Of a stretch of 64,000 nucleotides of DNA, positions 35,906 to 46,314 are shown piece by piece. Origin of the DNA: an uncultured Burkholderiales bacterium. Lineage in GTDB: Bacteria; Pseudomonadota; Gammaproteobacteria; Burkholderiales; Burkholderiaceae_C. The translations under genes were made by a program, and so were the position numbers. The stretch is taken from contig CALTTG010000012.1 in the NCBI GenBank assembly GCA_943908475.1, forward strand, positions 1 to 64,000. The letters run 5' to 3'. The notes under the pieces were generated by a model. That model saw only the letters and a program-made list of their open reading frames with translations, did no database searches and was not told where the DNA came from. Each line of letters begins with the position of its first letter. Within the stretch, counting starts at the first letter, position 1.

Positions 35906-37025
35906 TTCGACCGATCACTTCGTCCCCGACGGTCGACCGGTGTCCGAGCAACTGGGCGACTTGCGCGTGCGGATCGACAGCGTCGATCGCCAACTGCTGC
36001 AACTGCTGAACCAGCGGGCCTTGCTGGCCCAGGCGGTGGGCGAGGTCAAGAAAATCGATGGCTCTCCGGTGTTTCGGCCCGACCGGGAGATTCAGGTCAT
36101 CGAAGGCCTGAAGCAGGCCAACCCCGGGCCGGTGCTGCCAGAGAGCATCGCGCCCATCTGGCGCGAGATCATGTCCGCCTGCCGCGCGCTGGAGTCCAAG
36201 CAGCGGGTGGCTTTCCTCGGCCCGGTGGGCACCTTCACCGAACAGGCTGCCCTGAAGTACTTCGGCTCGTCCATCGAGCCCGTGATCTGCGCGAATTTCG
36301 ACGAAGTGTTCCGTGCCACCGAGGCCGGCTCGTCCGACTTCGGCGTGGTGGCCATTGAAAACTCCACCGAGGGCGTGGTCGCCCGTTCGCTCGACCTGCT
36401 GTTGCAGTCGTCCCTGGTGATCGTGGGTGAAACGTCCTTGCTGGTGCAGCACAACCTGCTGCGCAGCTCCCCCGAGTTGGCCGGCATCACCTCGGTGGCG
36501 GCGCATCCGCAAGCCTTGGCGCAGTGCCAACAATGGCTGAGCCTGCACCTGCCGCAGGCCGAGCGCCACGCCGTGAGCAGCAATGCCGAGGGCGCCCGAT
36601 TGGCCGCATCCGACCCGACGGTGGCCGCCTTGGCCAGCGAGCGTGCAGCGGCCGTGTTTGGCCTGCACGTGGTGCAGCGGGCCGTGCAAGACGAAGCCCA
36701 CAACCGCACACGCTTTGTGGTGGTGACCCGTCCCGAGCGCCAACCCCCGTCGGTCCCCACCGGCCACGATTGCACCAGCCTGATCGTGTCGGTGCACAAC
36801 CGCCCCGGCGCCATGCACGATTTGCTGGTGCCGCTGAAAAAGCACGGTGTGTCCATGACCCGTTTCGAGTCGCGCCCGGCTCGCTCTGGCCAATGGGACT
36901 ACATCTTCTACATCGACGTGGCGGGCCACCCTCAGGAACCCGCCGTGGCCGCAGCGCTGGACGAACTCCGCGCGCAAAGCAGCATGTTCAAAGTGCTGGG
37001 CAGCTTCCCGCTGGACCCTCACTGA
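35898..37025 (+). CDS. pheA: Bifunctional chorismate mutase/prephenate dehydratase
   Basis: A 375-residue P-protein for phenylalanine synthesis. Residues about 15-100 are an AroQ-type chorismate mutase (LRVRIDSVDRQLLQLLNQRA). Prephenate dehydratase follows (RVAFLGPVGTFTEQAAL, GVVAIENSTEG). The C-terminal ACT domain has the Phe-binding CTSLIVSVHNRPGAMHDLL and ESRPAR motifs, so feedback inhibition by phenylalanine is expected. The start lies inside the serC 3' end. hisC, often placed between pheA and tyrA in relatives, is absent here. Confidence 0.96.
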   Translation: MADSTDHFVPDGRPVSEQLGDLRVRIDSVDRQLLQLLNQRALLAQAVGEVKKIDGSPVFRPDREIQVIEGLKQANPGPVLPESIAPIWREIMSACRALESKQRVAFLGPVGTFTEQAALKYFGSSIEPVICANFDEVFRATEAGSSDFGVVAIENSTEGVVARSLDLLLQSSLVIVGETSLLVQHNLLRSSPELAGITSVAAHPQALAQCQQWLSLHLPQAERHAVSSNAEGARLAASDPTVAALASERAAAVFGLHVVQRAVQDEAHNRTRFVVVTRPERQPPSVPTGHDCTSLIVSVHNRPGAMHDLLVPLKKHGVSMTRFESRPARSGQWDYIFYIDVAGHPQEPAVAAALDELRAQSSMFKVLGSFPLDPH

Positions 37026-37046
37026 GTTTTGAAGTCTGGATCTCTC

Positions 37047-37949
37047 ATGTTCAACCAGCTCGGTCTGATCGGATGCGGCCTGATGGGCGGCTCCTTCGCC
37101 CTGGCCCTCAAGAAAGCGGGCCTGGTTCGCCGGGTGGTCGGCTACAGCAAATCACCCTCCACCGTCGAAAAAGCCCGCCGACTGGGCGTGATCGATGTGG
37201 CAGCTGAGTCGGCCCTGCTGGCTGTCTCGGGCTCCGACATCGTCATCATCGCCGTGCCAGTGGCCGCCACCGAGGGCACCTTCCGCGCCATCCGTCACCT
37301 GGTCGACCCGGGCGTGCTGTTCATGGACGTGGGCTCCACCAAGCGAGATGTGGTGGACGCAGCCCGTCGGGTGCTCAAAGAACGACTGCCCTCCTTCGTG
37401 CCCGCGCACCCCATCGCCGGTCGAGAGGTGGCCGGCATCGAACACGCCGACCCGCAGCTCTACCAGGGCCGCAAAGTCATCCTGACGCCGCTTCAGCAAA
37501 CCGATGCCACCCTGGTGCAAAAAGCCACCGATGTGTGGGCCGCCATCGGCTGCCAGGTGCTCAAGATGAGCCCGGAGAATCACGATGCCGCATTCGCCGC
37601 CGTGAGCCACCTGCCCCACCTGATCGCGTTTGCCTACCTCAATGCCATGAGCCAGCAACCCGCTGGCAAAGAGTTCCTGTCGTTGGCGGGCCCTGGCTTT
37701 CGCGACTTTTCCCGGATCGCAGCGAGCGACCCCAACGTCTGGCGAGACATCCTGCTGTCCAACCGCGAAGAAGTGCTTCGCCAGTCCGAAGCGTTTCGGC
37801 AGGCACTGGACGCCATGGAGCGCAGCATGCGAGACTGGAACGGCGAGAGCCTTGAGCAGCAGATCCAATCGGCATCTTCTGCGCGCAGCCAGTGGTCCTT
37901 GAGCCACCCTGCGCCGGCCAGCACGCCCAAACCCGGCCACTCACGTTGA
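37047..37949 (+). CDS. tyrA: Prephenate dehydrogenase
   Basis: A 300-residue monofunctional NAD(P)-dependent enzyme of tyrosine synthesis. The Rossmann motif GLIGCGLMGGSFALAL is at the N-terminus, then MDVGSTKRDVV, the catalytic-His region PAHPIAGREVAG, and SHLPHLIAFA. The ATG at 37047 gives MFNQLGLIG; a TTG at 37029 is possible but less likely. It lies 21 bp after pheA and upstream of aroA::cmk. Confidence 0.95.
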   Translation: MFNQLGLIGCGLMGGSFALALKKAGLVRRVVGYSKSPSTVEKARRLGVIDVAAESALLAVSGSDIVIIAVPVAATEGTFRAIRHLVDPGVLFMDVGSTKRDVVDAARRVLKERLPSFVPAHPIAGREVAGIEHADPQLYQGRKVILTPLQQTDATLVQKATDVWAAIGCQVLKMSPENHDAAFAAVSHLPHLIAFAYLNAMSQQPAGKEFLSLAGPGFRDFSRIAASDPNVWRDILLSNREEVLRQSEAFRQALDAMERSMRDWNGESLEQQIQSASSARSQWSLSHPAPASTPKPGHSR

Positions 37950-38035
37950 GTCGCTGGGGTCAGTTGCCCAACCGGCGACAACGCGCGCACGTGGCGACCC
38001 GCTGCGCAGCGCGCACCTGATCTTTCTTTCGCGCC

Positions 38036-40096
38036 ATGTACACGACCGCCTTCCTTGACCTGCCCCCCCTGCTCGATGCGCACGGCGCCGTGCGACTGCC
38101 GGGCTCCAAAAGCATTTCCAACCGCGTGTTGCTGCTGGCGGGCCTGAGCGCGGGCACCACACGCGTGCACGACCTGCTGGCGTCCGATGACACGCGCGTG
38201 ATGCTCGACAGCCTGCGCACCCTGGGCTGCGACATCCGTCAGGTGCACGAAGCGGGCGGCGATGTGCTGGAGATCACAGGCCTGGACGGCCAGCCCAAGG
38301 TCCTCAACGCCCAGCTGTTCCTGGGCAATGCGGGCACCGCCATGCGCCCCCTGACCGCCGCACTCGCGCTGTTGTCGGCCACCCGAGGCGGCCTCTACGA
38401 ACTCAGCGGTGTGCCCCGCATGCACGAACGCCCCATTGGCGACCTGATCGATGCCCTGCGCCCTCTGGGGTGCCACATCGAATGCACTGGTCAGGAGGGC
38501 TACCCGCCACTTCGCCTGCACGGGGGGCAGCTGCAACTGGCTGCTCCCATCAAGGTGCGCGGCGACGTCTCCAGCCAGTTCCTGACCGCCTTGCTGCTGG
38601 CCTTGCCGCTGGTGTCGCAAGACCACGACCTGACCATTGAAGTCGAAGGCGAGTTGATCTCCAAGCCCTACATCGAGATCACGTTGAACCTGCTGGCCCG
38701 GTTTGGCATCCAGGTGCGTCGCGAAGGCTGGGAGCGCTTCATCATTCCCCAGGGCAGCCGTTACCAGTCCCCGGGGGAGGTTCACATCGAGGCCGATGCC
38801 TCGTCGGCGTCTTACTTCATCGCCACCGGCGCCATTGCGGGTCAAGGCCACCCGGTCCGCATCGAGGGCGTCGGGCTGGACTCCATCCAAGGCGACATCC
38901 GCTTTGTGGAGGCCGCTCGCGCCATGGGGGCCCAAGTCACCGGCGGACCCAACTGGCTGGAGATTGAGCGCGGCGCATGGCCCCTCAAAGCCGTGGACAT
39001 GGACTGCAACCACATCCCGGATGCCGCCATGACCCTCGCCGTGATGGCGCTGTATGCCGAAGGCACCACCCGGCTTCGCAACATCGCCAGCTGGCGGGTG
39101 AAAGAAACCGACCGCATCGCGGCCATGGCCTGCGAGCTGCGCAAACTGGGCGCCCACGTGGTTGAAGGCGAAGACTTCATCGAAGTGACCCCGCCGGCGG
39201 TGGGTGGGTGGCAGCACGCCAGCATCCACACGTACGACGACCACCGCATGGCCATGTGCTTCTCGCTGGCCGCTTTCCACCCCTTGGCACCCACGATCCA
39301 GCCCGATCAGGCCGTCTCCGTGCGCATCGACGACCCACGGTGCGTGGGCAAGACCTTCCCCGACTATTTCGAGACACTTTTTCAAGTCGCAAAAACCGAA
39401 GCCCGTCTGATTCCCGTCATCACGATCGACGGGCCAACGGCCTCCGGCAAGGGCACCCTCGCCAGCGCATTGGCCGCCCGTCTGGGCTATCAGTTTCTGG
39501 ACTCGGGGGCGCTTTACCGCATCACCGCCCTGCTGGCCCTGCGCCGCGGTGTGCCGGCGGACCACGAGACCGCGCTGGTGGGCCTGGCCAAGCAACTGGG
39601 CCACGACATTCCCCTGCGGTTCGAGGGCGAGCACGTCTGGCTCGATGGCCAAGACGTCGCCGCCGACTTGCGTCAGGAAGAAGTGGGGCAAACCGCCTCG
39701 AAGATCTCGTCCTTGCCCGGTGTGCGACAAGCCCTGGTGGAACAACAACTGGCATTTCGGGGCTTGCCGGGCTTGGTGGCCGACGGCCGCGACATGGGCA
39801 CCGTGATCTTTCCCGATGCCGGGCTCAAGGTCTTTTTGACCGCCACCGTGGCCCAACGCGCCGAGCGCCGACATAAACAATTGATTTCAAAAGGGTTTTC
39901 TGTTACCCTTGACGAGATCTGCGCTGACTTGGAAGCGCGTGACCTGCGGGATCGCACCCGCGCGGTGGCGCCCATGGTCCCAGCACAAGATGCCCGACTG
40001 CTCGACAATTCAGCCCTGTCCATCGACGAATCTGTCGACACCGTGCTGGGCTGGTGGACAGAAGGCTGGCCCCACGTGGTGGCGCCCCGGTCCTGA
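38036..40096 (+). CDS. aroA: Fused EPSP synthase-cytidylate kinase
   Basis: A 686-residue fusion. Residues 1 to about 455 are 3-phosphoshikimate 1-carboxyvinyltransferase (PGSKSISNRVLLLAGLSAG, LGNAGTAMRPL of the glyphosate-sensitive class I, and DDHRMAMCFSLAA). After a linker of only about 10 residues, cytidylate kinase begins (VITIDGPTASGKGTLA, P-loop; then DSGALYR, DGRDMGT and DARLLDNS). In many bacteria aroA and cmk are adjacent genes; here one reading frame with no internal stop joins shikimate and pyrimidine metabolism. Both halves keep their active-site motifs. Confidence 0.95.
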   Translation: MYTTAFLDLPPLLDAHGAVRLPGSKSISNRVLLLAGLSAGTTRVHDLLASDDTRVMLDSLRTLGCDIRQVHEAGGDVLEITGLDGQPKVLNAQLFLGNAGTAMRPLTAALALLSATRGGLYELSGVPRMHERPIGDLIDALRPLGCHIECTGQEGYPPLRLHGGQLQLAAPIKVRGDVSSQFLTALLLALPLVSQDHDLTIEVEGELISKPYIEITLNLLARFGIQVRREGWERFIIPQGSRYQSPGEVHIEADASSASYFIATGAIAGQGHPVRIEGVGLDSIQGDIRFVEAARAMGAQVTGGPNWLEIERGAWPLKAVDMDCNHIPDAAMTLAVMALYAEGTTRLRNIASWRVKETDRIAAMACELRKLGAHVVEGEDFIEVTPPAVGGWQHASIHTYDDHRMAMCFSLAAFHPLAPTIQPDQAVSVRIDDPRCVGKTFPDYFETLFQVAKTEARLIPVITIDGPTASGKGTLASALAARLGYQFLDSGALYRITALLALRRGVPADHETALVGLAKQLGHDIPLRFEGEHVWLDGQDVAADLRQEEVGQTASKISSLPGVRQALVEQQLAFRGLPGLVADGRDMGTVIFPDAGLKVFLTATVAQRAERRHKQLISKGFSVTLDEICADLEARDLRDRTRAVAPMVPAQDARLLDNSALSIDESVDTVLGWWTEGWPHVVAPRS

Positions 40097-40129
40097 CCGG
40101 CGCCCTCGCCAAAGGCAACCCCTAGGCTG

Positions 40130-40261
40130 TGACACGCCTTGCGCATCGCCCGATGCGCAAGCAGTCTTGACCCCACCCGGGGTCGCGCGTGTCATTTCAT
40201 CAACTCAACCGCTTTTCCCGTTGCCTGTCGGGTCAAGCGTTACCGCTGGCCCCAAGCCAGC
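40130..40261 (+). promoter_or_regulatory. Structured leader upstream of rpsA
   Basis: Three structural units lie before rpsA. First, TGACACGC (40130-40137) pairs with GCGTGTCA (40187-40194) and encloses two hairpins: a perfect 11-bp stem at 40138-40161 with a 2-base loop, and GACCCC/GGGGTC at 40169-40184. Second, CGCTT/AAGCG plus CCCG/CGGG pair at 40210-40239. Third, GCTGGC/GCCAGC pair at 40245-40261, ending two bases before the AGGAAA ribosome-binding site. E. coli rpsA also has a three-hairpin leader used for autoregulation by S1, so a regulatory leader is plausible. Terminator or transcript-processing roles for the first unit are alternatives. Confidence 0.55.
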
Positions 40262-40273
40262 ACAGGAAATTCC

Positions 40274-41959
<1,686 letters not shown>

Positions 41960-41980
41960 TCGCCCTTGCTCTGACCCCAT

Positions 41981-42076
41981 CCCCCAAGACTGGCAGACCT
42001 CACTTTCGGGTGAGGTCCTGGCAGCCCTTGGGGGCTGTGATGAAGGAATGCCTCCGGTCCCTTGATCACAGCCCCC
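41981..42076 (+). promoter_or_regulatory. Mutually exclusive hairpins between rpsA and ihfB
   Basis: Form A: CCCCCAAG (41981-41988) pairs with CTTGGGGG (42027-42034), with an inner stem GACCTCAC/GTGAGGTC (41996-42017). Form B: GGGGGCTGTGAT (42030-42041) pairs perfectly with ATCACAGCCCCC (42065-42076). GGGGG at 42030-42034 is used in both, so the two cannot coexist. No T run follows either. This resembles a riboregulator or attenuator layout, but could be an mRNA-processing site; function is inferred only from folding. Confidence 0.5.
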
Positions 42077-42101
42077 GCACAAAATCAGCGTTGTTCATCC
42101 C

Positions 42102-42419
42102 ATGACCCGTTCTGACCTGGTGGCCAAGTTGGCCGAGCGCTTTGGCCAGCTCACCCAACGCGATGCCGAATTCGCCGTGAAGACCATCTTGGATGCCATG
42201 TCCGAAGCCTTGGCCCGAGGGCATCGCATCGAGCTGCGTGGTTTCGGCAGCTTCTCGATCAACCGCCGCCCCCCACGCATGGGACGCAACCCGCGCTCCG
42301 GGGAACAAGTGCTGATCCCCGAAAAGCTGGTGCCCCACTTCAAACCTGGCAAAGCCCTGCGAGAATCGGTCGATGCGCGTGGTCCGGCGTCTGACAAGGC
42401 CCCGACCCCGCAAGACTGA
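42102..42419 (+). CDS. ihfB: Integration host factor beta subunit
   Basis: A 105-residue DNA-bending protein of the HU/IHF family. MTRSDLVAKLAERF begins the N-terminal helices; IELRGFGSFSINRRPPRMGRNP contains the beta arm with the DNA-intercalating proline; VPHFKPGKALRESV is the C-terminal helix. Location directly after rpsA is the standard place for ihfB rather than hupB. IHF often assists sigma-54 promoters, two of which lie in this window. Confidence 0.97.
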   Translation: MTRSDLVAKLAERFGQLTQRDAEFAVKTILDAMSEALARGHRIELRGFGSFSINRRPPRMGRNPRSGEQVLIPEKLVPHFKPGKALRESVDARGPASDKAPTPQD

Positions 42420-42438
42420 CCCACTCCAGGAGCATGCC

Positions 42439-42801
42439 TTGATCCGAACCCTGACCTGGCTCTGGCGAGCCTTCCTGTTCTTGCTGCTCTTCGCCTTTGC
42501 GTTGAAGAATCAGCACGCGGTGGAAGTCAAGGGCTTCTTCGGCTACAGCTGGCAAGCGCCCATGGTCTTCGTGATCTTGGGTGTCTTTGGCGTGGGCTGC
42601 GCCGTGGGCGTGATCGCCATGGTGCCCAGCTGGTGGCGGCATCGCCGAGACGCGCGCAAACGCTTGCACCTGGTGGCCGATGCCTCGGCGAACCAAGCGC
42701 GTCAGTCCACCCCGCATGATCGCGACAACCCGACCACGATCCCGTCGCAGTTGCCGTCGCCACCCGACGTGGCCGCCCCCCGCAAGCCCGCCACCCGCTG
42801 A
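42439..42801 (+). CDS. lapA: LapA-family inner-membrane protein
   Basis: A 120-residue DUF1049/LapA protein with two transmembrane segments (about 8-24 and 42-62) and a basic, Pro-rich cytoplasmic tail. The start is TTG at 42439, preceded by AGGAG at good spacing; an upstream ATG would overlap ihfB. lapA and lapB together regulate lipopolysaccharide synthesis in E. coli by controlling LpxC turnover through FtsH. The next gene is lapB, 11 bp downstream. Confidence 0.87.
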   Translation: MIRTLTWLWRAFLFLLLFAFALKNQHAVEVKGFFGYSWQAPMVFVILGVFGVGCAVGVIAMVPSWWRHRRDARKRLHLVADASANQARQSTPHDRDNPTTIPSQLPSPPDVAAPRKPATR

Positions 42802-42812
42802 GCCCGCACCTC

Positions 42813-43976
42813 ATGGACTTCGACCTGCAATGGCTGCTGCTGGCGCTGCCCGGTGCTTTTTTGCTCGGGTGGGCCGCGTCGCGCATGGACCTGCGCCAAA
42901 TGCGCAACGAAGAGCAGGCGTCCCCCCAGGCCTACTTCAAAGGCTTGAACCTGCTGCTCAACGAGCAACAGGACAAGGCCATCGATGCCTTCATCGAAGC
43001 CGTTCAGCACGACCCCGACACGTCGGACCTCCACTTTGCGCTGGGCAACTTGTTTCGCCGCCGGGGGGAATATGAACGCGCCATTCGCGTTCACCAGCAC
43101 CTGCTGGCCCGAGCCGACATCAAACGGGAAGAGCGTGAACGGGCGCAGCATGCCTTGGCGCAAGACTTCATGAAGGCGGGCTTGTTCGACCGCGCCGAAG
43201 AAGCCTTCAAAGCCCTCGAGGGCACGGCATTCGCCACCGATGCGCGCCTGGCATTGCTGACACTGCACGAACGTTCGCGCAACTGGCACCCCGCCATCGA
43301 GGTGGCGCGACAACTCGAAGCTTCGGGCACCGGGTCGTTTTCCGCCCGCATCGCCCACCACTGGTGCGAAGTGGCCCTCGAAGCCGATGCACGGGGTCAT
43401 GCGGATGAGGCCGAACAGGCCCTGCGACGGGCCCGGGAAGTGTCGCCACAATCTTCACGTGCCTTGGTGTTGCAAGGGCAACGATTGGCGCGACAACACC
43501 AGCATGCCGACGCCCTGGCGGTGTGGGACGAACTGATGGCCTTGCAGCCCCAGGCCTTTGCCTTGATCGCTGGCGATTACGCCAAAGTGGCCCTGGCCGC
43601 GGGCGAGCCTGCCAGCCAGGCTGCCCTGCTCAGGCTGGACGAGCTGTACCGCGAAGTGCCCTCGATCGACGTGCTGCAGGCCCTGAACGCCTTGCAACCG
43701 GACGCCACCTTGAGGCGCGCTCGTTTGCACCAGCACCTGCAGACCGAGCCATCCCTGACGGCCGCACAAGGCTTGCTTCGAGAGCGCCTGACGTCTGGGG
43801 TGTCGCTGAGCAATGCCGAGATCGAGCGATTGCAAGAGGCCTTGATCAAAACCGCCAAGCCCTTGCAGCGCTACCGCTGTGCGGCCTGCGGCTTTGAAAG
43901 CCAGCGCTATTTCTGGCAGTGTCCCGGCTGCCATGGCTGGGACACCTACCCGCCCAAGCGCCTGGAAGAGCAATGA
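42813..43976 (+). CDS. lapB: Lipopolysaccharide assembly protein LapB (YciM)
   Basis: A 387-residue protein with an N-terminal membrane anchor (about 4-20), a series of tetratricopeptide-type helices (about 35-330; AIDAFIEAVQHDPDTSDLHFALGNLFRRRGEYERA) and a C-terminal rubredoxin-like metal site CAACGFESQRYFWQCPGCHGW. This architecture is specific to LapB, which adapts the FtsH protease to LpxC. It is co-transcribed with lapA. It is convergent with the copper chaperone gene with 2 bp between stops. Confidence 0.95.
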   Translation: MDFDLQWLLLALPGAFLLGWAASRMDLRQMRNEEQASPQAYFKGLNLLLNEQQDKAIDAFIEAVQHDPDTSDLHFALGNLFRRRGEYERAIRVHQHLLARADIKREERERAQHALAQDFMKAGLFDRAEEAFKALEGTAFATDARLALLTLHERSRNWHPAIEVARQLEASGTGSFSARIAHHWCEVALEADARGHADEAEQALRRAREVSPQSSRALVLQGQRLARQHQHADALAVWDELMALQPQAFALIAGDYAKVALAAGEPASQAALLRLDELYREVPSIDVLQALNALQPDATLRRARLHQHLQTEPSLTAAQGLLRERLTSGVSLSNAEIERLQEALIKTAKPLQRYRCAACGFESQRYFWQCPGCHGWDTYPPKRLEEQ

Positions 43977-43978
43977 GC

Positions 43979-44512
43979 TCAATGGTGCATGTGGCCGTGG
44001 TCGTGCTTCATGTCACCATGCGAGTGAGAAGGCTCGCCTGAGCCCGGCCCCTGCATCTGCACCTTGCCTTCGGTGCTGACCGCAAAGCCCTGCCCCTTGG
44101 CGTCCTTGAACAACAAGGTCAGTGGCACCACATCACCCGCCGACAAGGGCCGCTTGAGCTTCATCAGCATCAAGTGCTTGCCACCCGGGGCCAACGTGGT
44201 GACCTGCCCTGGCTTGAGCGGCAAGGCGTCCATGGGACGCATGCGCATGACATCTCCGTCCATGACCATGTCGTGCAACTCGGCCACACCGGCCACCGGC
44301 GTTTTGAAGCCCACCAGCGTCACCGGCTGGGGGCTGACCATCGTCAAGAAACCGCCTGTGCCGCTCTGGCCTTTGACCGCAGGGCGGATCCAGACATTGC
44401 CCACCGTCACGGTGGCGTTGGTCGCCGCTTGCGCCGCCACCGACACCGACACCAGGGCCATCGACACCGCCAGCACCGACCAGCGGCCAGCGAGAGAGAA
44501 GTTCATCGACAT
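43979..44512 (-). CDS. Periplasmic copper chaperone PCu(A)C
   Basis: A 177-residue protein with a signal peptide (cleavage near AQA-AT, about residue 29). The PCuAC copper-binding motif is visible: His80 and Met residues in ELHDMVMDGDVMRM, then GGKHLMLM (His113-Leu-Met). The C-terminus is a His/Met-rich tail (SHSHGDMKHDHGHMHH) that can bind extra metal. It delivers Cu(I) to cytochrome oxidase. No senC/scoI gene is adjacent. The ATG at 44512 has GGAG upstream. Confidence 0.92.
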   Translation of the reverse strand: MSMNFSLAGRWSVLAVSMALVSVSVAAQAATNATVTVGNVWIRPAVKGQSGTGGFLTMVSPQPVTLVGFKTPVAGVAELHDMVMDGDVMRMRPMDALPLKPGQVTTLAPGGKHLMLMKLKRPLSAGDVVPLTLLFKDAKGQGFAVSTEGKVQMQGPGSGEPSHSHGDMKHDHGHMHH

Positions 44513-44541
44513 GAGGTCTCCATCAAGTTGTCGGCATGAGT

Positions 44542-46101
44542 CTACGCCGCATTGGCGGCCTGCCCCCCATGCAGGGCTCGGCGATATTGAATGGCCTCGG
44601 CCACATGCGACACGCCGATGGCCTCACTCTGTTCGACATCGGCCAAGGTTCTGGCCAGGCGAAACACCCGAAAGAAGCCGCGCCCGGACCAGCCCAGCCG
44701 CGCACACGCTGTTTTCAGGAAAGCCATGGCCGGAGGCGCGATGCAGGCATGGGCCTCGAGCCCCGCTGCGTCGAGGTCCACATTGAGGCAACCCTGACGC
44801 TGCCATTGCCTCTCTCGCGCCTGCTGAACGCGCTGAGCCACCACCGCGCTGCTGTCGCCATCAGGGGACTGGGCCAACACGTCAGGCGACACGGCCGGCA
44901 CTTCAATTTGCAGGTCGATGCGGTCCAGCAGGGGGCCGCTGAGCCGAGCTTGGTAACGCGCCACCTGGTCTGGCGTGCAGCGGCATGCCTTCAAAGGATT
45001 GCCCAGGTGACCACATGGACACGGGTTCATGGCCCCCACCAGCTGGAAACGTGCCGGAAAATCATGGCGGCGGGCCGCCCTGGAAATCGAGATGACGCCC
45101 GTTTCAAGCGGCTCACGCAAGGCCTCGAGGGCCGAGCGGGGAAACTCGGGCAGCTCGTCCAAGAACAACACACCCCGGTGGGCCAAAGAAATCTCTCCCG
45201 GACGGGGCGGGGAACCGCCCCCGACCAAGGCCACGCTGGATGCGGTGTGATGAGGCGCACGGATGACGCGCTGACGCCATTGCGCGGGTTGAAAACGTCC
45301 GGCCAAGCTCAACACAGCCGCAGACTCCAAGGCCTCGTCGGTGTTCAGTGGGGGAAGGATCGAGCCCAGCCGGTGGGCCAACATGGATTTTCCCGTGCCA
45401 GGGGGACCGACCATCAACAGGCTGTGAGCGCCGGCCGCGGCCATTTCCAGGGCCCGTTTGGCAGCGCCCTGACCTCGGACATCCTGAAGGTCGCCCAGGG
45501 CGTTCAAGGCCGCATCGGGGTCGCGGCTGGCCGGGGGTGCCCTCAACGGCACCGGGTCGATCGGGCGCAACGCGGCCACCACCTCCGTCAGGTGCGAGGC
45601 CCCCAGCAGACCCAGCCCTTCCACCAAGGCCGCTTCCTGGGCACTGGCCTGGGGCAGGACCAGGGTCCGGCGGCGCTCGGAGGGCTGCGCCCTCAAGGCC
45701 AGGGCCATGGCCAAGGCACCTCGAACGGGGCGCAACTCGCCCCCCAGCGAGAGCTCGCCCGCGAACTCCAGCGCCTCCAGCCGAGCCGGGTCGATCACAC
45801 CCATGGCCGCCAGGATGCCCACGGCCATGGGCAGGTCAAAGCGGCCCGACTCTTTGGGCAGGTCCGCCGGCGCCAGGTTCACGGTCACCCGTTTGTTGTG
45901 AGGGAAGTCGAGGCCACAGTTGCTCAACGCGGCTCGCACGCGCTCCCGAGCCTCTTTGACTTCGGTGTCCGCCAACCCAACCAGGGTGAAGCAAGGCAGC
46001 CCATTGGCCAGGTGCACTTCGACCGATACCTCGGGCGCATTCAGCCCATCCAGCGCACGACTGCGCACGACCGCCAACGACATGGGGCCCTCCCTTGGCA
46101 A
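44542..46101 (-). CDS. comM: YifB/ComM-family Mg-chelatase-like AAA+ ATPase
   Basis: A 519-residue protein. The N-terminal Lon-like domain (ALDGLNAPEVSVEVHLANGLPCFTLVGL) precedes the AAA+ core with Walker A GPPGTGKSML, Walker B GVLFLDELPEF, and the CPCGHLG Cys motif, ending in RLSGPLLDRIDL and a Mg-chelatase C-terminal domain. ComM is a helicase assisting branch migration of incoming DNA during natural transformation; YifB is widely conserved even in non-competent species, so competence is not implied. It is divergent from glnK. Confidence 0.94.
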   Translation of the reverse strand: MPREGPMSLAVVRSRALDGLNAPEVSVEVHLANGLPCFTLVGLADTEVKEARERVRAALSNCGLDFPHNKRVTVNLAPADLPKESGRFDLPMAVGILAAMGVIDPARLEALEFAGELSLGGELRPVRGALAMALALRAQPSERRRTLVLPQASAQEAALVEGLGLLGASHLTEVVAALRPIDPVPLRAPPASRDPDAALNALGDLQDVRGQGAAKRALEMAAAGAHSLLMVGPPGTGKSMLAHRLGSILPPLNTDEALESAAVLSLAGRFQPAQWRQRVIRAPHHTASSVALVGGGSPPRPGEISLAHRGVLFLDELPEFPRSALEALREPLETGVISISRAARRHDFPARFQLVGAMNPCPCGHLGNPLKACRCTPDQVARYQARLSGPLLDRIDLQIEVPAVSPDVLAQSPDGDSSAVVAQRVQQARERQWQRQGCLNVDLDAAGLEAHACIAPPAMAFLKTACARLGWSGRGFFRVFRLARTLADVEQSEAIGVSHVAEAIQYRRALHGGQAANAA

Positions 46102-46234
46102 GTTTGTGGTGATTCAGCGCGCGATTGTCACCAACTCAAGGGCGCATGACATCCCTCTTCGGGGCAGGGTTACGCGCACCAATGACGTGCCTGGCTCGCA
46201 AGTCACCGCCCAAGCCGGCCCAAGACCCGACATT

Positions 46235-46251
46235 CACACCAAAGTGGTGCA
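46235..46251. promoter_or_regulatory. NtrC-like site 1 upstream of glnK
   Basis: CACACC-N5-GGTGCA agrees with the NtrC consensus TGCACC-N5-GGTGCA at 10 of 12 positions. It is centred about 97 bp before the predicted sigma-54 start, a typical enhancer distance, and overlaps site 2 by four bases. Confidence 0.55.
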
Positions 46252-46264
46252 ACAACTTGGTGCA
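46248..46264. promoter_or_regulatory. NtrC-like site 2 upstream of glnK
   Basis: TGCAAC-N5-GGTGCA agrees with the NtrC consensus at 11 of 12 positions. The tandem, near-contiguous arrangement with site 1 suits cooperative binding of NtrC dimers. Confidence 0.6.
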
Positions 46265-46314
46265 TCGGGGTCATGTGCGCCCACGCTCGCACCAAACTCT
46301 TTCACATCGTGGGC

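Noticed and set aside
42001..42017. Intrinsic terminator for rpsA
   Set aside because: The hairpin is strong but no T run follows, so it is listed as a structured element, not a terminator.
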